From Patiriisocius marinus (GTDB taxonomy: Bacteria; Bacteroidota; Bacteroidia; Flavobacteriales; Flavobacteriaceae): a DNA stretch of 64,000 nucleotides. The DNA lies in the NCBI RefSeq assembly GCF_008974325.1, contig NZ_BKCG01000005.1, positions 124,001 to 188,000 of the forward strand, read 5' to 3'. The notes under the pieces are model-generated. The model worked only from the letters and a program-made list of their open reading frames with translations. It did no database searches and had not been told where the DNA came from. The position numbers and the translations under genes were made by a program. This document shows, one piece after another, positions 1-8,471 of this stretch. Each line of letters begins with the position of its first letter. Within the stretch, counting starts at the first letter, position 1.

Positions 1-320
1 TCGTGGCCTAGTTTGACTATTCCTCTACTAAAACTAACTTTATCAACACCATTAACACGAAGACTTAAAGTATTTTTAACATGCTCTAGAACCATAGATT
101 GAAACTCCTCAGGTGTTTTATACGGAGTGTCAGCAAAATGGATTTTCACCTCTTGTTGAAAAGCTGTTAACGAAGCACTAATTTGCAGAACCCAAACACC
201 ATTTTCCTGCTCCACTAACATTGTAGTTGACATATCTGGCTGGTGTGCTCTAACCCACATTGCAGAACACAACAACACTATAAATAATATGCTTTTCTTC
301 GTTAACATCTTCATCAACAT
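1..320 (-). CDS. Exported protein of unknown function, C-terminus cut by window edge
   Basis: An open frame runs on the minus strand from a cluster of three in-frame ATGs (320, 314, 308) to the window edge, giving at least 106 codons. The N-terminus (MKMLTKKSILFIVLLCSAM...) is a clear signal peptide with lysines, a hydrophobic core and a likely cut after VRA, leaving a mature protein that begins HQPD. The mature part reads as a beta-rich domain (ENGVWVLQISASLTAF). A His directly after the signal peptide recalls small periplasmic DUF6702-like proteins, but I cannot confirm the family. It lies 37 bp downstream of the YHYH lipoprotein on the same strand and is probably co-transcribed with it. 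Which of the three ATGs is used cannot be decided. Confidence 0.7.
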   Translation of the reverse strand, partial: MLMKMLTKKSILFIVLLCSAMWVRAHQPDMSTTMLVEQENGVWVLQISASLTAFQQEVKIHFADTPYKTPEEFQSMVLEHVKNTLSLRVNGVDKVSFSRGIVKLGH

Positions 321-357
321 AATTGATTAATAACTCATTTGATTTTAAAATTAATTA

Positions 358-1359
358 CTAGTTTGCATAGGCTCCATTTAGGCAATTAATAAAGTTATTA
401 CTACCTGGAGCATCTGCGTGATAATGATACCCTCTAGTTTCATCCTCGTGACCTCTACAATCATCTAAACCTGTAGGTTCATTTCCTTCTGCGTCTAATT
501 GAGCGTAAAAGCCGTGACCATCAATTGCATATCCTATCATAGCTGCATGACCATCGTCTTGCGCTAATTGTGTATTTACACCTGTTGCAGCGTGATAATG
601 ATACCCTGCATTTAAGTTAATGTGACCACCTGCATCATCAAACGGCGCTAATGTATAAGCCCCTAAAATTGCATCAGTGGGTGCTGGTGCGTCATACCGA
701 ACTCCATTAAAAGCAATTCCACGAACAGATGGACCATTACCCCCTCCAGGACCATCACCTCCAAAGTTTTCAGAACTCGAAAGTTTCACTGGAGTTATTG
801 GTATCAAATACGTTTGCGTTAAATCTGCCACGTATGACGGGAGACATTCTACGCAAAAGTTTTCATATTCTTCTCCCACGTTAGGATTTGCTGCATTCGC
901 ACAATCTTCTTCTGTTTCAGTAATAAAAATATCGCCATTTTCGTTGTACATTAACCAAGTATCATCATTATAAAACGTCGCCATGTTTTCTATAAACGCG
1001 CCATCAACATCATATACTTGACCATTCTCTAACCATATTCCACCTGCCTCATCTCCATCTGCAATATTCTCTGGACACCAAGGTCCCATTTGATGATCTG
1101 CCGGAGTACTTGTTGCTACAATCTGGTAACAATCTGTAACTGTTCCATCAGATAATGTACAAGGAACTGTTGTTATAATTACTGAACCATCATTCGTTAA
1201 AAACAAAGATGAATCGACAGCTAAAACAAGACCATCACCTGTAGTTTCTCCCTCAGCGACAGCTGTATCATCTTCTTCTGAGCAAGAAACGCAACCAACA
1301 ACAACGACACTAATCAGGGCTGAAATAATTAATATAGATTTTAAAAAAGTAGCATTCAT
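358..1359 (-). CDS. YHYH domain lipoprotein
   Basis: A protein of 333 residues. The N-terminus has a hydrophobic segment followed by GCVSC at about residues 22-26, a lipoprotein-type cleavage site, so it is probably lipidated. The C-terminal half carries the YHYH signature twice (GYHYHAATG and RGYHYHAD), together with GYAIDGHGFY and a closing Cys pair region. YHYH proteins are secreted proteins of unknown function; the histidine clusters suggest metal binding (inference). A Gly-rich segment near residues 200-215 links the two halves. It sits between an EF-hand protein (31 bp upstream) and another exported protein (downstream), all on the minus strand, so a three-gene exported-protein unit is likely. 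Confidence 0.8.
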   Translation of the reverse strand: MNATFLKSILIISALISVVVVGCVSCSEEDDTAVAEGETTGDGLVLAVDSSLFLTNDGSVIITTVPCTLSDGTVTDCYQIVATSTPADHQMGPWCPENIADGDEAGGIWLENGQVYDVDGAFIENMATFYNDDTWLMYNENGDIFITETEEDCANAANPNVGEEYENFCVECLPSYVADLTQTYLIPITPVKLSSSENFGGDGPGGGNGPSVRGIAFNGVRYDAPAPTDAILGAYTLAPFDDAGGHINLNAGYHYHAATGVNTQLAQDDGHAAMIGYAIDGHGFYAQLDAEGNEPTGLDDCRGHEDETRGYHYHADAPGSNNFINCLNGAYAN

Positions 1360-1389
1360 AATTACGTGTTTTTGGTCAATTGTTATTAT

Positions 1390-1686
1390 TTAGTTTGAGC
1401 GTTCTCTTCTTCCTTTTGGTTTGGGCATTGCTTTAAACTCTTCTTCTGACATAAAACCATCTTCATCTGTATCAATTGAAGTAAAATGTTCTTTAAGTGG
1501 TCCCTTTACTTCTTCTAAAGAAATTTTTCCATCTTTATTTTCATCCATTTTTTCTACTAATTCAGAAAAAGTGGGACGTTTTTTTCTCTTTTCATCTTTA
1601 GACTGGGCATTAGAAAAACTAATCCCAAAGCATAGTAAGAGTGCTGTCATTATTGATGTTTTTAAGCTCATTTTTTTCATAATCAT
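1390..1686 (-). CDS. Small secreted EF-hand protein
   Basis: A 98-residue protein with a signal peptide (MKKMSLKTSIMTALLLCFGISFSNAQ). Two canonical EF-hand calcium-binding loops follow: DENKDGKISLEE at about residues 48-59 and DTDEDGFMSEEE at about 73-84, with acidic residues at loop positions 1, 3, 5 and 12. It is therefore likely a periplasmic or secreted calcium-binding protein. It is the first gene of a minus-strand unit with the YHYH lipoprotein. A start at the third codon (MKKM) is as likely as the first. The partner or process is unknown. Confidence 0.8.
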   Translation of the reverse strand: MIMKKMSLKTSIMTALLLCFGISFSNAQSKDEKRKKRPTFSELVEKMDENKDGKISLEEVKGPLKEHFTSIDTDEDGFMSEEEFKAMPKPKGRRERSN

Positions 1687-2048
1687 TCTAATTTAATTGT
1701 TATGCACTTTTGACGATGCACTTTAAGAAATTCCTTCGCAATACATGTGAAAAACTTTTTAAACTAATTAAAAATATAATATATCAGCGAACACAAAAAC
1801 GCAACAATAAACTAAAAATCAAGCACTTAACACTATACTAACTATTTTTAAAAGAAAAATAAAAACTATAAATAAATGCCGAAATATTAAGTTAATAAAA
1901 AACAGTTAGGAATAATATGATGCGATTTAAACACTATTAGATTAAAAAAATAATTGTAATAATACTTTAAATTTATTAGCACATTTCAGAAAAAAATTGA
2001 GCTATTTGATGTACTAAAAATTGTTTTTCGAGGAACAACTTTCAATTA
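1687..2048. other. AT-rich divergent intergenic region
   Basis: About 360 bases lie between the EF-hand gene (minus) and the boxes of the relay promoter (plus). The stretch is very AT-rich, with many stops in all frames and no coding potential that I can support. It must hold the promoter of the EF-hand/YHYH unit, but I could not assign a convincing -7 element on the minus strand. Confidence 0.5.
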
Positions 2049-2140
2049 CCGTTCATCGACACTTAACTGCCATCCGTCTACACCAATTAGCTAGTTGGTC
2101 TAAGTTTTCAAATAAATACTGTTAATTAATTGCACTTTTG
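2049..2140 (+). promoter_or_regulatory. LytTR-type direct repeat and promoter of the H-NOX/FIST relay operon
   Basis: Two copies of a 14-bp box, CCGTTCATCGACAC (2049) and CCATCCGTCTACAC (2070), are spaced exactly 21 bp (two helical turns). With its preceding base the first copy reads ACCGTTCAT, which fits the published LytTR half-site [TA][AC][CA]GTTN[AG][TG]. A -7-like element CACTTTTG (2133-2140, consensus TAnnTTTG) lies 63 bp after the start of the proximal box. A near-palindrome ACCAATTAGCTAGTTGGT (2082-2099, 16 of 18 positions) overlaps the end of the proximal box and extends towards the -7 element; it could be a second operator. The box/promoter spacing recurs at four other promoters in the window. 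Confidence 0.65.
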
Positions 2141-2152
2141 TATGTAATAAAA

Positions 2153-2578
2153 ATGCTAATTTTGGGGAAAACAAATTTAAAAATACTTCTTATTGAAGAT
2201 GACACAATAGAAGTGATGAAGCTAAAACGAGCCGTTAAAAAGCTCGAGATGAATCACACTCTTATTGAAGCTAAAAATGGTGAGGAAGCATTGTCTATAT
2301 TAAAAGACGATAACATACTTCCAGACATTATATTTTTAGATTTGAATATGCCTAAAATTAATGGCTTAGAGTTTTTGAAAATATTAAAAAAGGATGATGT
2401 TTTAAAATTTCTTCCTACAGTTATTTTAACAACCTCTAGCAACAGAAGAGATGTTTTAGCTTGCTATAGCGAAGGTGTTGCGGGTTATATTATTAAGCCA
2501 TTAAAATATGAAGATTACGTAGCTAAAATTGAGACTGCGCTAAATTATTGGGCTATGAACGAATTAATTAAAGCATAA
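2153..2578 (+). CDS. Single-domain response regulator (CheY/Rcp1-like)
   Basis: A stand-alone receiver domain of 141 residues. It has the acidic pair in LLIEDD, the phospho-acceptor Asp in FLDLNMPKINGLEF, the Thr/Ser of LTTSSNR and the Lys of YIIKPL. The form is typical of Rcp1-like regulators that pair with PAS kinases. It has no output domain, so it probably acts as a phosphate carrier or through protein contacts. The reading frame can be extended to a TTG at 2138, but that codon lies inside the -7 element; ATG at 2153 is about 13 bp after it and is the better start. Its stop overlaps the H-NOX start codon (TAATG), so the two are translationally coupled. It is the first gene of the seven-gene relay. 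Confidence 0.88.
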   Translation: MLILGKTNLKILLIEDDTIEVMKLKRAVKKLEMNHTLIEAKNGEEALSILKDDNILPDIIFLDLNMPKINGLEFLKILKKDDVLKFLPTVILTTSSNRRDVLACYSEGVAGYIIKPLKYEDYVAKIETALNYWAMNELIKA

Positions 2579-3120
2579 TGAAAGGTATTGTATTTACAGG
2601 TTTTTTAGAATTAGTTGAAGAAAAATTTGGTTTTGAAATGGTTGACACTATTATCACCAAATCTGAACTTCCTTCTAATGGAGCATACACTGCTGTAGGA
2701 ACTTACAGTTTTGGAGAAATGCTAAGTTTACTTACTAATTTAAGTAACGAAACTGATATTTCAATTGACGATTTACTATTGGTTTACGGCGAACATTTCT
2801 TTACTGTAGTTGAAGATAGTTATCCTGAATTTCTATTACAATATAAAGACCCTATTGATATGCTTTCATCTATTGAAAACCACATTCATGTAGAGGTTCG
2901 AAAAATATACCCTGATGCAGAGCTTCCTACTTTTGCAATAGTTGAAAAAACAGAAGACAGCCTTGTAATGATCTACAAGTCTAGCAGAGCAATGCACGCT
3001 TTTGGAAGAGGTTTAATGAACAAAACCTTTGAGCACTTTAATACAAAAGCTAGTATATTAGTAGAGAAAATTAAACCGAATGGTACTGAAGTAAAATTCA
3101 GTATTAAAGTCTATGGATGA
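2578..3120 (+). CDS. H-NOX haem-binding gas sensor (HNOB domain)
   Basis: A 180-residue, single-domain haem-nitric oxide/oxygen-binding protein. It begins MKGIVFTGFLELVEEKFG, the usual H-NOX start. The proximal haem ligand is H104 in IHVEVRKIYPDAELP, eight residues before the conserved Pro as in soluble guanylate cyclase. The haem-propionate motif YxSxR is present as Y133-K-S135-S-R137. Stand-alone bacterial H-NOX proteins bind NO at sub-nanomolar to nanomolar levels and control a neighbouring kinase or cyclase (family knowledge). Here the neighbour is a histidine kinase whose ATG overlaps the H-NOX end by 8 bp. Whether this copy also binds O2 cannot be read with certainty; facultative-anaerobe members generally exclude O2. 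Confidence 0.92.
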   Translation: MKGIVFTGFLELVEEKFGFEMVDTIITKSELPSNGAYTAVGTYSFGEMLSLLTNLSNETDISIDDLLLVYGEHFFTVVEDSYPEFLLQYKDPIDMLSSIENHIHVEVRKIYPDAELPTFAIVEKTEDSLVMIYKSSRAMHAFGRGLMNKTFEHFNTKASILVEKIKPNGTEVKFSIKVYG

Positions 3121-5089
3121 AGATAAAATTAACATATATAAAAGAGCTCTCGATAGAGAAAAAGCAGCTAGAAAACAAGCAGAAAGAATTCTAGAAGATA
3201 AATCTAGAGAGTTATATTCAAAGTCACAAGAATTAAAAGTAACAAACGAAAAGCTTGAAGGACTAGTAAGAGAAGCAACATCTGAACTTAAAGGTGTTTT
3301 TGAAAACATTGTGGATGCATACGTTGTGATGAATCTAAAAGCAGATGTAATCAAAATGAATGAAGCTGCTGAAAACTTATTAGGTTACACTATTGCTGAT
3401 AGACTAAACCTTGCTAGCATTGTTCATCCAGAAGAACGCGAGAAAGTTAAAGAAGGTTTCAAAACACTTTTCTCAAAAGGTGCAATTACAGATTTCCAGG
3501 TTAACATTATTATCGCTAATAAAGAAACAAGGCTTGTACACATCAATGCCATTGTTATATACGACAGAAACAACTTACCTATTGCTGCACAAGGTATTGT
3601 AAGAGATATCACAAGTGAAAAAGCTGCAGAACAACAATTAATAGATTCGCAAAACAGACTTTCTACCTTAATTTTAAACCTTGAAAGCGGTATTTTATTA
3701 GAGGATGAAAACAGAGATATTGTTATTACTAATAAACGTTTTTGCGACTTTTTTAATATTCCATTTTCTCCAGAACAATTAATAGGACAGAACTGTGAAC
3801 ACGCAGCGGAACAAAGTAAAGGTTTATTCCAAGATCCAGACGAATTTGTGAATCGTATTAACGAATTAACTAGTCAAAAAGTACAAGTACTTTCTGATGA
3901 GTTAATCATGAATGACGGTCGAATTTTAGAACGTGATTTTATTCCAATTTACGAGCATGGAGATTACAAAGGCCATTTGTGGACGTATCGAGATGGTACA
4001 CTTAAAAGGAAATATCGAGAAAGTATAGAAGCTGAAAGACAAAAATATAGCAACATTATTGCTAATATGAAATTAGGACTCATCGAAGTTAATAATGACG
4101 ATAAAATTTTAATGGTCAACCAAAGTCTTGAAGAAATGTCTGGCTATTCTGAAGCAGAGTTAATAGGCAAAAAAGGGGCTGAAGTTTTATTACTTGAAGA
4201 AAATTCAGATATAATAGAGATTGAAAATAAAGATAGACTTAAAGGTAAATCAAACTCCTATGAAGTTAAAGCAAAAAATAAAAAAGGAGAAGTTAGATAT
4301 TGGCTAATAAGTGGCGCTCCTAACTATAATATTAATGGACAAGTTACAGGATCAATTGGTGTTCATCTAGATATTACAGAACTTAAAAATTTAGAATTTC
4401 AGAAGGAATTATTACTTGAAAAATTAGAAAAGAGTAATGATGAACTGCAAGAATACGCTCACGTTGTATCACACGATTTAAAGTCGCCTTTACGTAGCAT
4501 TAACGCTTTAGTAAACTGGATACGGGAGGATAACGATAAAACTTTAAATAAAGACACGCTTAGCAATCTAGACCTAATAGACGAAACTTTAGAGAAGATG
4601 GAACAGTTAATCTCTAATATTTTAAAGTATTCTAGCTTAGGGTCTGATAGTTCAATTTCAGAAAACGTAGACACAAATCAGGTTATTGAAGACATTAAAA
4701 CATTGCTTCATATTCCAGAACACATTTCAATTAAAGTTGAGCAAACATTACCAATAATAAAAGCTGACAAAGTTAAAATCCAGCAACTTTTTCAAAATTT
4801 AATTAGTAACGCTATCAGATATTGCGACAAAAACCCTGGGCTTATTGTAATTGACTTTGAAGAACTTAAAGATCATTATCAATTTTCAATTAAGGATAAT
4901 GGTATAGGTATTGCTCAAGAATACCACAATAAAATATTTAAAATATTTCAATCACTTAATGATCACAAGGATTCTTCAGGAATAGGACTTTCTATTGTTA
5001 AAAAAGTAATTGATCTTTATAAAGGTGAGATATGGTTAGAAAGTGAAGTTGGTCAAGGAACAACTTTCTTTTTCACTCTCAAAAAATAA
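3113..5089 (+). CDS. H-NOX-associated PAS histidine kinase
   Basis: A soluble kinase of 658 residues with no membrane segment. The order is an N-terminal coiled coil (about 1-65), three PAS domains (about 65-180, 185-295 and 300-430, the first and last ending in the PAC motifs GIVRDITSEK and GVHLDITELK), then HisKA with the phospho-acceptor His454 in VVSHDLKSPLRS. The HATPase domain has N-box NLISNAIRYC, G1 DNGIGI and G2 GIGLSIVKK. It starts 8 bp inside the H-NOX gene, the layout of H-NOX/HahK pairs in which ligand-bound H-NOX inhibits autophosphorylation. There is no receiver domain, so phosphate must pass to separate receivers, with the CheY-like and LytTR regulators and the Hpt protein of this operon as candidates. 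Confidence 0.9.
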   Translation: MDEDKINIYKRALDREKAARKQAERILEDKSRELYSKSQELKVTNEKLEGLVREATSELKGVFENIVDAYVVMNLKADVIKMNEAAENLLGYTIADRLNLASIVHPEEREKVKEGFKTLFSKGAITDFQVNIIIANKETRLVHINAIVIYDRNNLPIAAQGIVRDITSEKAAEQQLIDSQNRLSTLILNLESGILLEDENRDIVITNKRFCDFFNIPFSPEQLIGQNCEHAAEQSKGLFQDPDEFVNRINELTSQKVQVLSDELIMNDGRILERDFIPIYEHGDYKGHLWTYRDGTLKRKYRESIEAERQKYSNIIANMKLGLIEVNNDDKILMVNQSLEEMSGYSEAELIGKKGAEVLLLEENSDIIEIENKDRLKGKSNSYEVKAKNKKGEVRYWLISGAPNYNINGQVTGSIGVHLDITELKNLEFQKELLLEKLEKSNDELQEYAHVVSHDLKSPLRSINALVNWIREDNDKTLNKDTLSNLDLIDETLEKMEQLISNILKYSSLGSDSSISENVDTNQVIEDIKTLLHIPEHISIKVEQTLPIIKADKVKIQQLFQNLISNAIRYCDKNPGLIVIDFEELKDHYQFSIKDNGIGIAQEYHNKIFKIFQSLNDHKDSSGIGLSIVKKVIDLYKGEIWLESEVGQGTTFFFTLKK

Positions 5090-5093
5090 ACTT

Positions 5094-6224
5094 ATGAAAA
5101 CAGTACAGTTACAAAGAGTTAAAGATGGTGCTTGGAATTATTTGGGAGAACATATTGAATTAAACAACCCTTTAGTTCTCATTTTTGGAAATAGATATTT
5201 ACTTGAAGACACTTCTATTTACAATGAAATTAGAACCATTTTCCCAACTGGGCATCTTGTTTTTGGTTCGTCAAGTGGTGAAATTGTAGCGGGAGCTGTA
5301 AATGACAACCACATTACTATCACTGCGATAGAGTTTGAAAAATCAACTTTCGAAATCCAAACTTATAATATTGAAGATGCAAATAAAGACAGTGAAAAAG
5401 CTGGTGCTGAAGCTGTAAAAAAATTATCTAAGGAAGGTTTAAAACATGTTTTTGTTATTTCAGAAGGAAGTACAATTAACGGCTCGCAACTTACAAAAGG
5501 AATGCAAAATGAAATTCCAAAAACTTTAATAACTGGTGGTCTTTGTGGAGATGATAGTAGATTTGAAAAAACACTTGCTTCATATAATGAAAACCCAAAA
5601 CAAGGAGAAATTGTTGTTATTGGTTTTTATGGTGAAACATTTGAAGCGTCATTCTCAATATATGGAGGTTGGACTCCGTTTGGACCTGAACGCTTAGTAA
5701 CAAAATCTGAAGGAAATATTCTTTATGAAATAGATGGAAAACCTGCTTTAGATTTATATAAAATATACCTAGGTGATAAAGCGAAAGACCTTCCAGGTTC
5801 AGCGCTTATTTACCCACTTAATGTAAAAAGTCAAGAAAACAAACAATCTTTTGTTAGAACTATTTTAAATATAGACGAAGAAAAGAATGCTATGATATTA
5901 GCAGGAGATGTTCCTGAGCTTTCTTCTGTACAATTAATGATGACAAATATGGATAGCATAGCTGCTGCATCTGAAACAGCTGCATACAGAGCTATGGAAG
6001 GTAGAACCTCTCCTCCTCAATTAGCATTGTTAATTAGCTGCATTGGTCGTAAGCTAGTTTTAGACCAACGTATTGAAGAAGAAGTGGAAGAAGTTGTTAG
6101 TGTTATTGGTAATAACGTAACTATAAGCGGAATGTACTCTTACGGAGAGATCGCACCTTTTTATGGTGAACGTAGTTGTAAATTGCACAACCAAACTATG
6201 ACAATTACACTAATTAGCGAATAA
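5094..6224 (+). CDS. FIST domain protein (NosP-type haem sensor candidate)
   Basis: 376 residues: an N-terminal FIST domain (about 25-220) and a C-terminal FIST_C domain (about 225-376) ending in GMYSYGEIAPF...LHNQTMTITLI, the hallmark end of the family. FIST proteins are cytosolic sensory modules. A subset, NosP, are haem proteins that bind NO and regulate a co-cistronic histidine kinase (family knowledge); haem binding here is inferred from family and context only. The ATG at 5094 lies 4 bp after the stop of the H-NOX kinase, so the longer frame that overlaps the kinase is not needed. The gene is followed with no gap by its own kinase. It thus forms a second sensor/kinase pair parallel to H-NOX/kinase in the same operon. 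Confidence 0.88.
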   Translation: MKTVQLQRVKDGAWNYLGEHIELNNPLVLIFGNRYLLEDTSIYNEIRTIFPTGHLVFGSSSGEIVAGAVNDNHITITAIEFEKSTFEIQTYNIEDANKDSEKAGAEAVKKLSKEGLKHVFVISEGSTINGSQLTKGMQNEIPKTLITGGLCGDDSRFEKTLASYNENPKQGEIVVIGFYGETFEASFSIYGGWTPFGPERLVTKSEGNILYEIDGKPALDLYKIYLGDKAKDLPGSALIYPLNVKSQENKQSFVRTILNIDEEKNAMILAGDVPELSSVQLMMTNMDSIAAASETAAYRAMEGRTSPPQLALLISCIGRKLVLDQRIEEEVEEVVSVIGNNVTISGMYSYGEIAPFYGERSCKLHNQTMTITLISE

Positions 6225-7274
6225 ATGAATCCCCTCTTAAAAAGACAAATAAAAAAATACCTCCCTGAAAATCTTCAGGAACACGTGGATATACAAAGCT
6301 TTTTGAAAGCGATTGAAGATTCGTATGACAACTTTGACGAACAATTCAATATGACTCAACGTGCTATGAAAATTAGCTCAGATGAATTGTTTAATGCAAA
6401 TAAACTGTTGAGACAAGAAACTCAACAACAACAAGCCTTACTTACTAGATTACAAAATGTAATTAATACTGTACGACCTATTGAAGGGGCAACTGGAAGT
6501 TTAAAAACACAGAAAATTCTAGAAGGTGCTAATCTTGCAGATTATATTAGTTCTCAAGCTGAGCAACTTATTGAAGTGAATAAAAATCAAGAAAAGTTAC
6601 TTGATGAACTTGCACTGCAAAACCAAGAGCTTAATGATTATGCTCACATTGTTTCGCACGATTTAAAATCGCCTTTAAGAAGTATTGAAGCATTAGTAAG
6701 CTGGTTAAAAGAAGACTACGGAAATACTATAGGCGAAGAAGGAACTAAACAAATAGAATTAATTGTCTCTAATCTTGAAAAGATGGACGCTTTAATTTCT
6801 GGTATTTTAAGTTATTCAACTATTGATAAAGACCAGAGTACAGCGAGAAATTTAGATCTTAACGAAATTGTAAAAGAAACAATCAACCTATTAAATATAC
6901 CGCCGAAAATTCATATTAAAGTACATCATCTACCAAATATAACAGCTGATAAATTTAAAATCCAACAGCTTTTTCAGAATCTAATTTGCAATGCTGCTTG
7001 CAGTATTGACAAGCCAAATGGAGAAATTCAAGTGATTGCTAGAGAATTAGATAATGAGTATCAATTTGAAATTAGAGATAATGGAAAAGGGATACACTCT
7101 GACTATTTTGAAAAAATTTTCCAAGTGTTTCAAAAGCTAGAAAATGATTCTAATTCTACTGGAATAGGGCTTTCTATTGTAAAAAAAATAGTCACGTACT
7201 ACGGTGGTAAAATTTGGTTAGATAGTGAATTAGGTAAAGGAACTACATTCTATTTTACCTTACCAAAAACTTAA
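6225..7274 (+). CDS. FIST-associated soluble histidine kinase
   Basis: A kinase of 349 residues whose ATG directly follows the stop of the FIST gene. It has no PAS or membrane domain. The N-terminal 135 residues are helical with a coiled coil rich in Gln, Glu and Lys. HisKA follows with His145 in IVSHDLKSPLRSIEAL, then HATPase with N-box NLICNAACS, G1 DNGKGI and G2 GIGLSIVKKI. The catalytic half is closely similar to that of the upstream PAS kinase (shared SHDLKSPLRSI, LFQNLI, TGIGLSIVKK), so the two look like paralogues that diverged in their input halves. This matches NosP-associated kinases (NahK), which lack their own sensory domain or carry a degenerate one. Its probable phosphate acceptor is the Hpt protein encoded 3 bp downstream. 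Confidence 0.88.
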   Translation: MNPLLKRQIKKYLPENLQEHVDIQSFLKAIEDSYDNFDEQFNMTQRAMKISSDELFNANKLLRQETQQQQALLTRLQNVINTVRPIEGATGSLKTQKILEGANLADYISSQAEQLIEVNKNQEKLLDELALQNQELNDYAHIVSHDLKSPLRSIEALVSWLKEDYGNTIGEEGTKQIELIVSNLEKMDALISGILSYSTIDKDQSTARNLDLNEIVKETINLLNIPPKIHIKVHHLPNITADKFKIQQLFQNLICNAACSIDKPNGEIQVIARELDNEYQFEIRDNGKGIHSDYFEKIFQVFQKLENDSNSTGIGLSIVKKIVTYYGGKIWLDSELGKGTTFYFTLPKT

Positions 7275-7277
7275 TCG

Positions 7278-7595
7278 ATGGAACAACCAAATCTAAGCTA
7301 CATTAAAGAACTTTCAGGAGGTGATGCCTCTTTTGAAGAGAAATTAATTAATGTTGTAAAAAACGAATTGCCAGACGAAATAGTAGAATACCAAAACAAT
7401 ATTGAAATTGAAAACTATAAGTTAGCGGCTGAAAATGTTCATAAATTAAAACATAAATTTGGTATAGTTGGCTTAGAAAAAAGCTACCAAGTAGCAATCG
7501 ATTATGAAGCTGGATTGCTTGAAGGAAATTTAGATCTTAAAGAAGAATTTGAAGCTATTCTTCAGTTAATTCACAGTTTTATAAATGAGTTATAA
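7278..7595 (+). CDS. Histidine phosphotransfer (Hpt) protein
   Basis: An all-helical protein of 105 residues. The Hpt signature is VHKLKHKFGIVGLE, with H55 as the expected phospho-acceptor, followed by the Gly/Leu turn and a long acidic helix. It lies 3 bp after the FIST-associated kinase. Such stand-alone Hpt proteins carry phosphate between a kinase or receiver and a second receiver. Here both kinases lack receiver domains while two receivers are encoded in the operon (CheY-like and LytTR), so the Hpt protein is likely the shared node. The sequence is short and divergent, and the call rests mainly on the His motif and context. Confidence 0.8.
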   Translation: MEQPNLSYIKELSGGDASFEEKLINVVKNELPDEIVEYQNNIEIENYKLAAENVHKLKHKFGIVGLEKSYQVAIDYEAGLLEGNLDLKEEFEAILQLIHSFINEL

Positions 7596-7632
7596 TTTGT
7601 AACTTGCTTTTATATCTTAAAGTCCCAATAAT

Positions 7633-8355
7633 TTGAATTGTATTATTATAGATGATGAAACTGCAGCGAGAACCATTGTTTCTCATTTATGCAGCCAGGT
7701 TGATAGTATTAATGTCCTTGAAGAATTTTCAAATGCAATACAGGCAATGAAATTTTTAAACAAGAATACAGTAGACCTTATTTTTTTAGATATTCATATG
7801 CCAGATTTTACTGGTTTTGATTTTATTGAAACACTAAAAAACCCTCCAAAAATAGTATTGACAACTTCAGACAAAAACTTTGCTATTGAAGCTTTTGAAT
7901 ACGACTGTATTGTGGATTATCTAGTAAAACCTATTACCCTGCCTCGCTTTTTAAAAGCAGTACAAAAAGTAGAAAACTTTAGTGCACCTGCTCCTTCAAT
8001 TTCACAAGAGAGTTCTCCTCATAAAAGTTCTGAAACTTCTACTGAAAAAGAAATGTACATTAATATAGACCGAAGACTCATAAAACTAGAGTTTGCGAAA
8101 ATCTATTTAATTGAAGCTAAAGGAGATTATATTCTTATTAAAACAGATGAAAAGAACTTCACGGTTCATTCAACTTTAAAGAAGATTGAAGAAAAACTTC
8201 CAGATAGTTTATTTCTTAAAGTACATCGTTCTTATATTATTAATATTAAAAAAATTATTGATATTGAGGACAGCAGTGTACTTATAGCCAGAGATGTAGT
8301 GCCTATTAGCAGATCTAATAGACCTGAATTAATGAAAAGGCTAAACTTACTGTAA
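7633..8355 (+). CDS. LytTR response regulator of the H-NOX/FIST relay
   Basis: 240 residues: an N-terminal receiver domain with acidic pair DDE at 7-9, phospho-acceptor D53 in FLDIHMPDFTGFDF and the conserved Lys of YLVKPI; a Ser-rich linker (about 120-145); and a C-terminal LytTR DNA-binding domain (about 145-240, ending FLKVHRSYIINIKKI and PISRSNRPELMKRL). Only a TTG start fits: there is no ATG between the upstream in-frame stop and the receiver domain, and MNCIIIDDE is the usual start for this family. It is the last gene of the relay, 37 bp after the Hpt protein. LytTR boxes lie upstream of the operon's own promoter and of the next gene, so it probably regulates both. Confidence 0.9.
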   Translation: MNCIIIDDETAARTIVSHLCSQVDSINVLEEFSNAIQAMKFLNKNTVDLIFLDIHMPDFTGFDFIETLKNPPKIVLTTSDKNFAIEAFEYDCIVDYLVKPITLPRFLKAVQKVENFSAPAPSISQESSPHKSSETSTEKEMYINIDRRLIKLEFAKIYLIEAKGDYILIKTDEKNFTVHSTLKKIEEKLPDSLFLKVHRSYIINIKKIIDIEDSSVLIARDVVPISRSNRPELMKRLNLL

Positions 8356-8357
8356 AA

Positions 8358-8447
8358 CAACTCATCTACATTAAACAACCACTCATCGAGTGTTGAAGTT
8401 ACCCTAGCGAAAAGCACATTTTCAGCTGAAGTAAGTCCGTAATTTTG
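8358..8447 (+). promoter_or_regulatory. LytTR-type direct repeat and promoter of the T9SS-secreted protein gene
   Basis: Two boxes, CAACTCATCTACAT (8358) and CCACTCATCGAGTG (8379), are again spaced exactly 21 bp. A perfect Bacteroidota -7 element TAATTTTG (8440-8447) lies 61 bp after the start of the proximal box and 24 bp before the ATG at 8472. The boxes begin 3 bp after the stop of the LytTR regulator, so the regulator and its likely target site are adjacent. Confidence 0.7.
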
Positions 8448-8471
8448 TTCCTATAAATAAATAGAAACGAA

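Noticed and set aside
2138-2152. Upstream TTG start for the CheY-like regulator
   Set aside because: The codon lies within the likely -7 element (2133-2140), so it would be at or before the transcription start; ATG 2153 is used.
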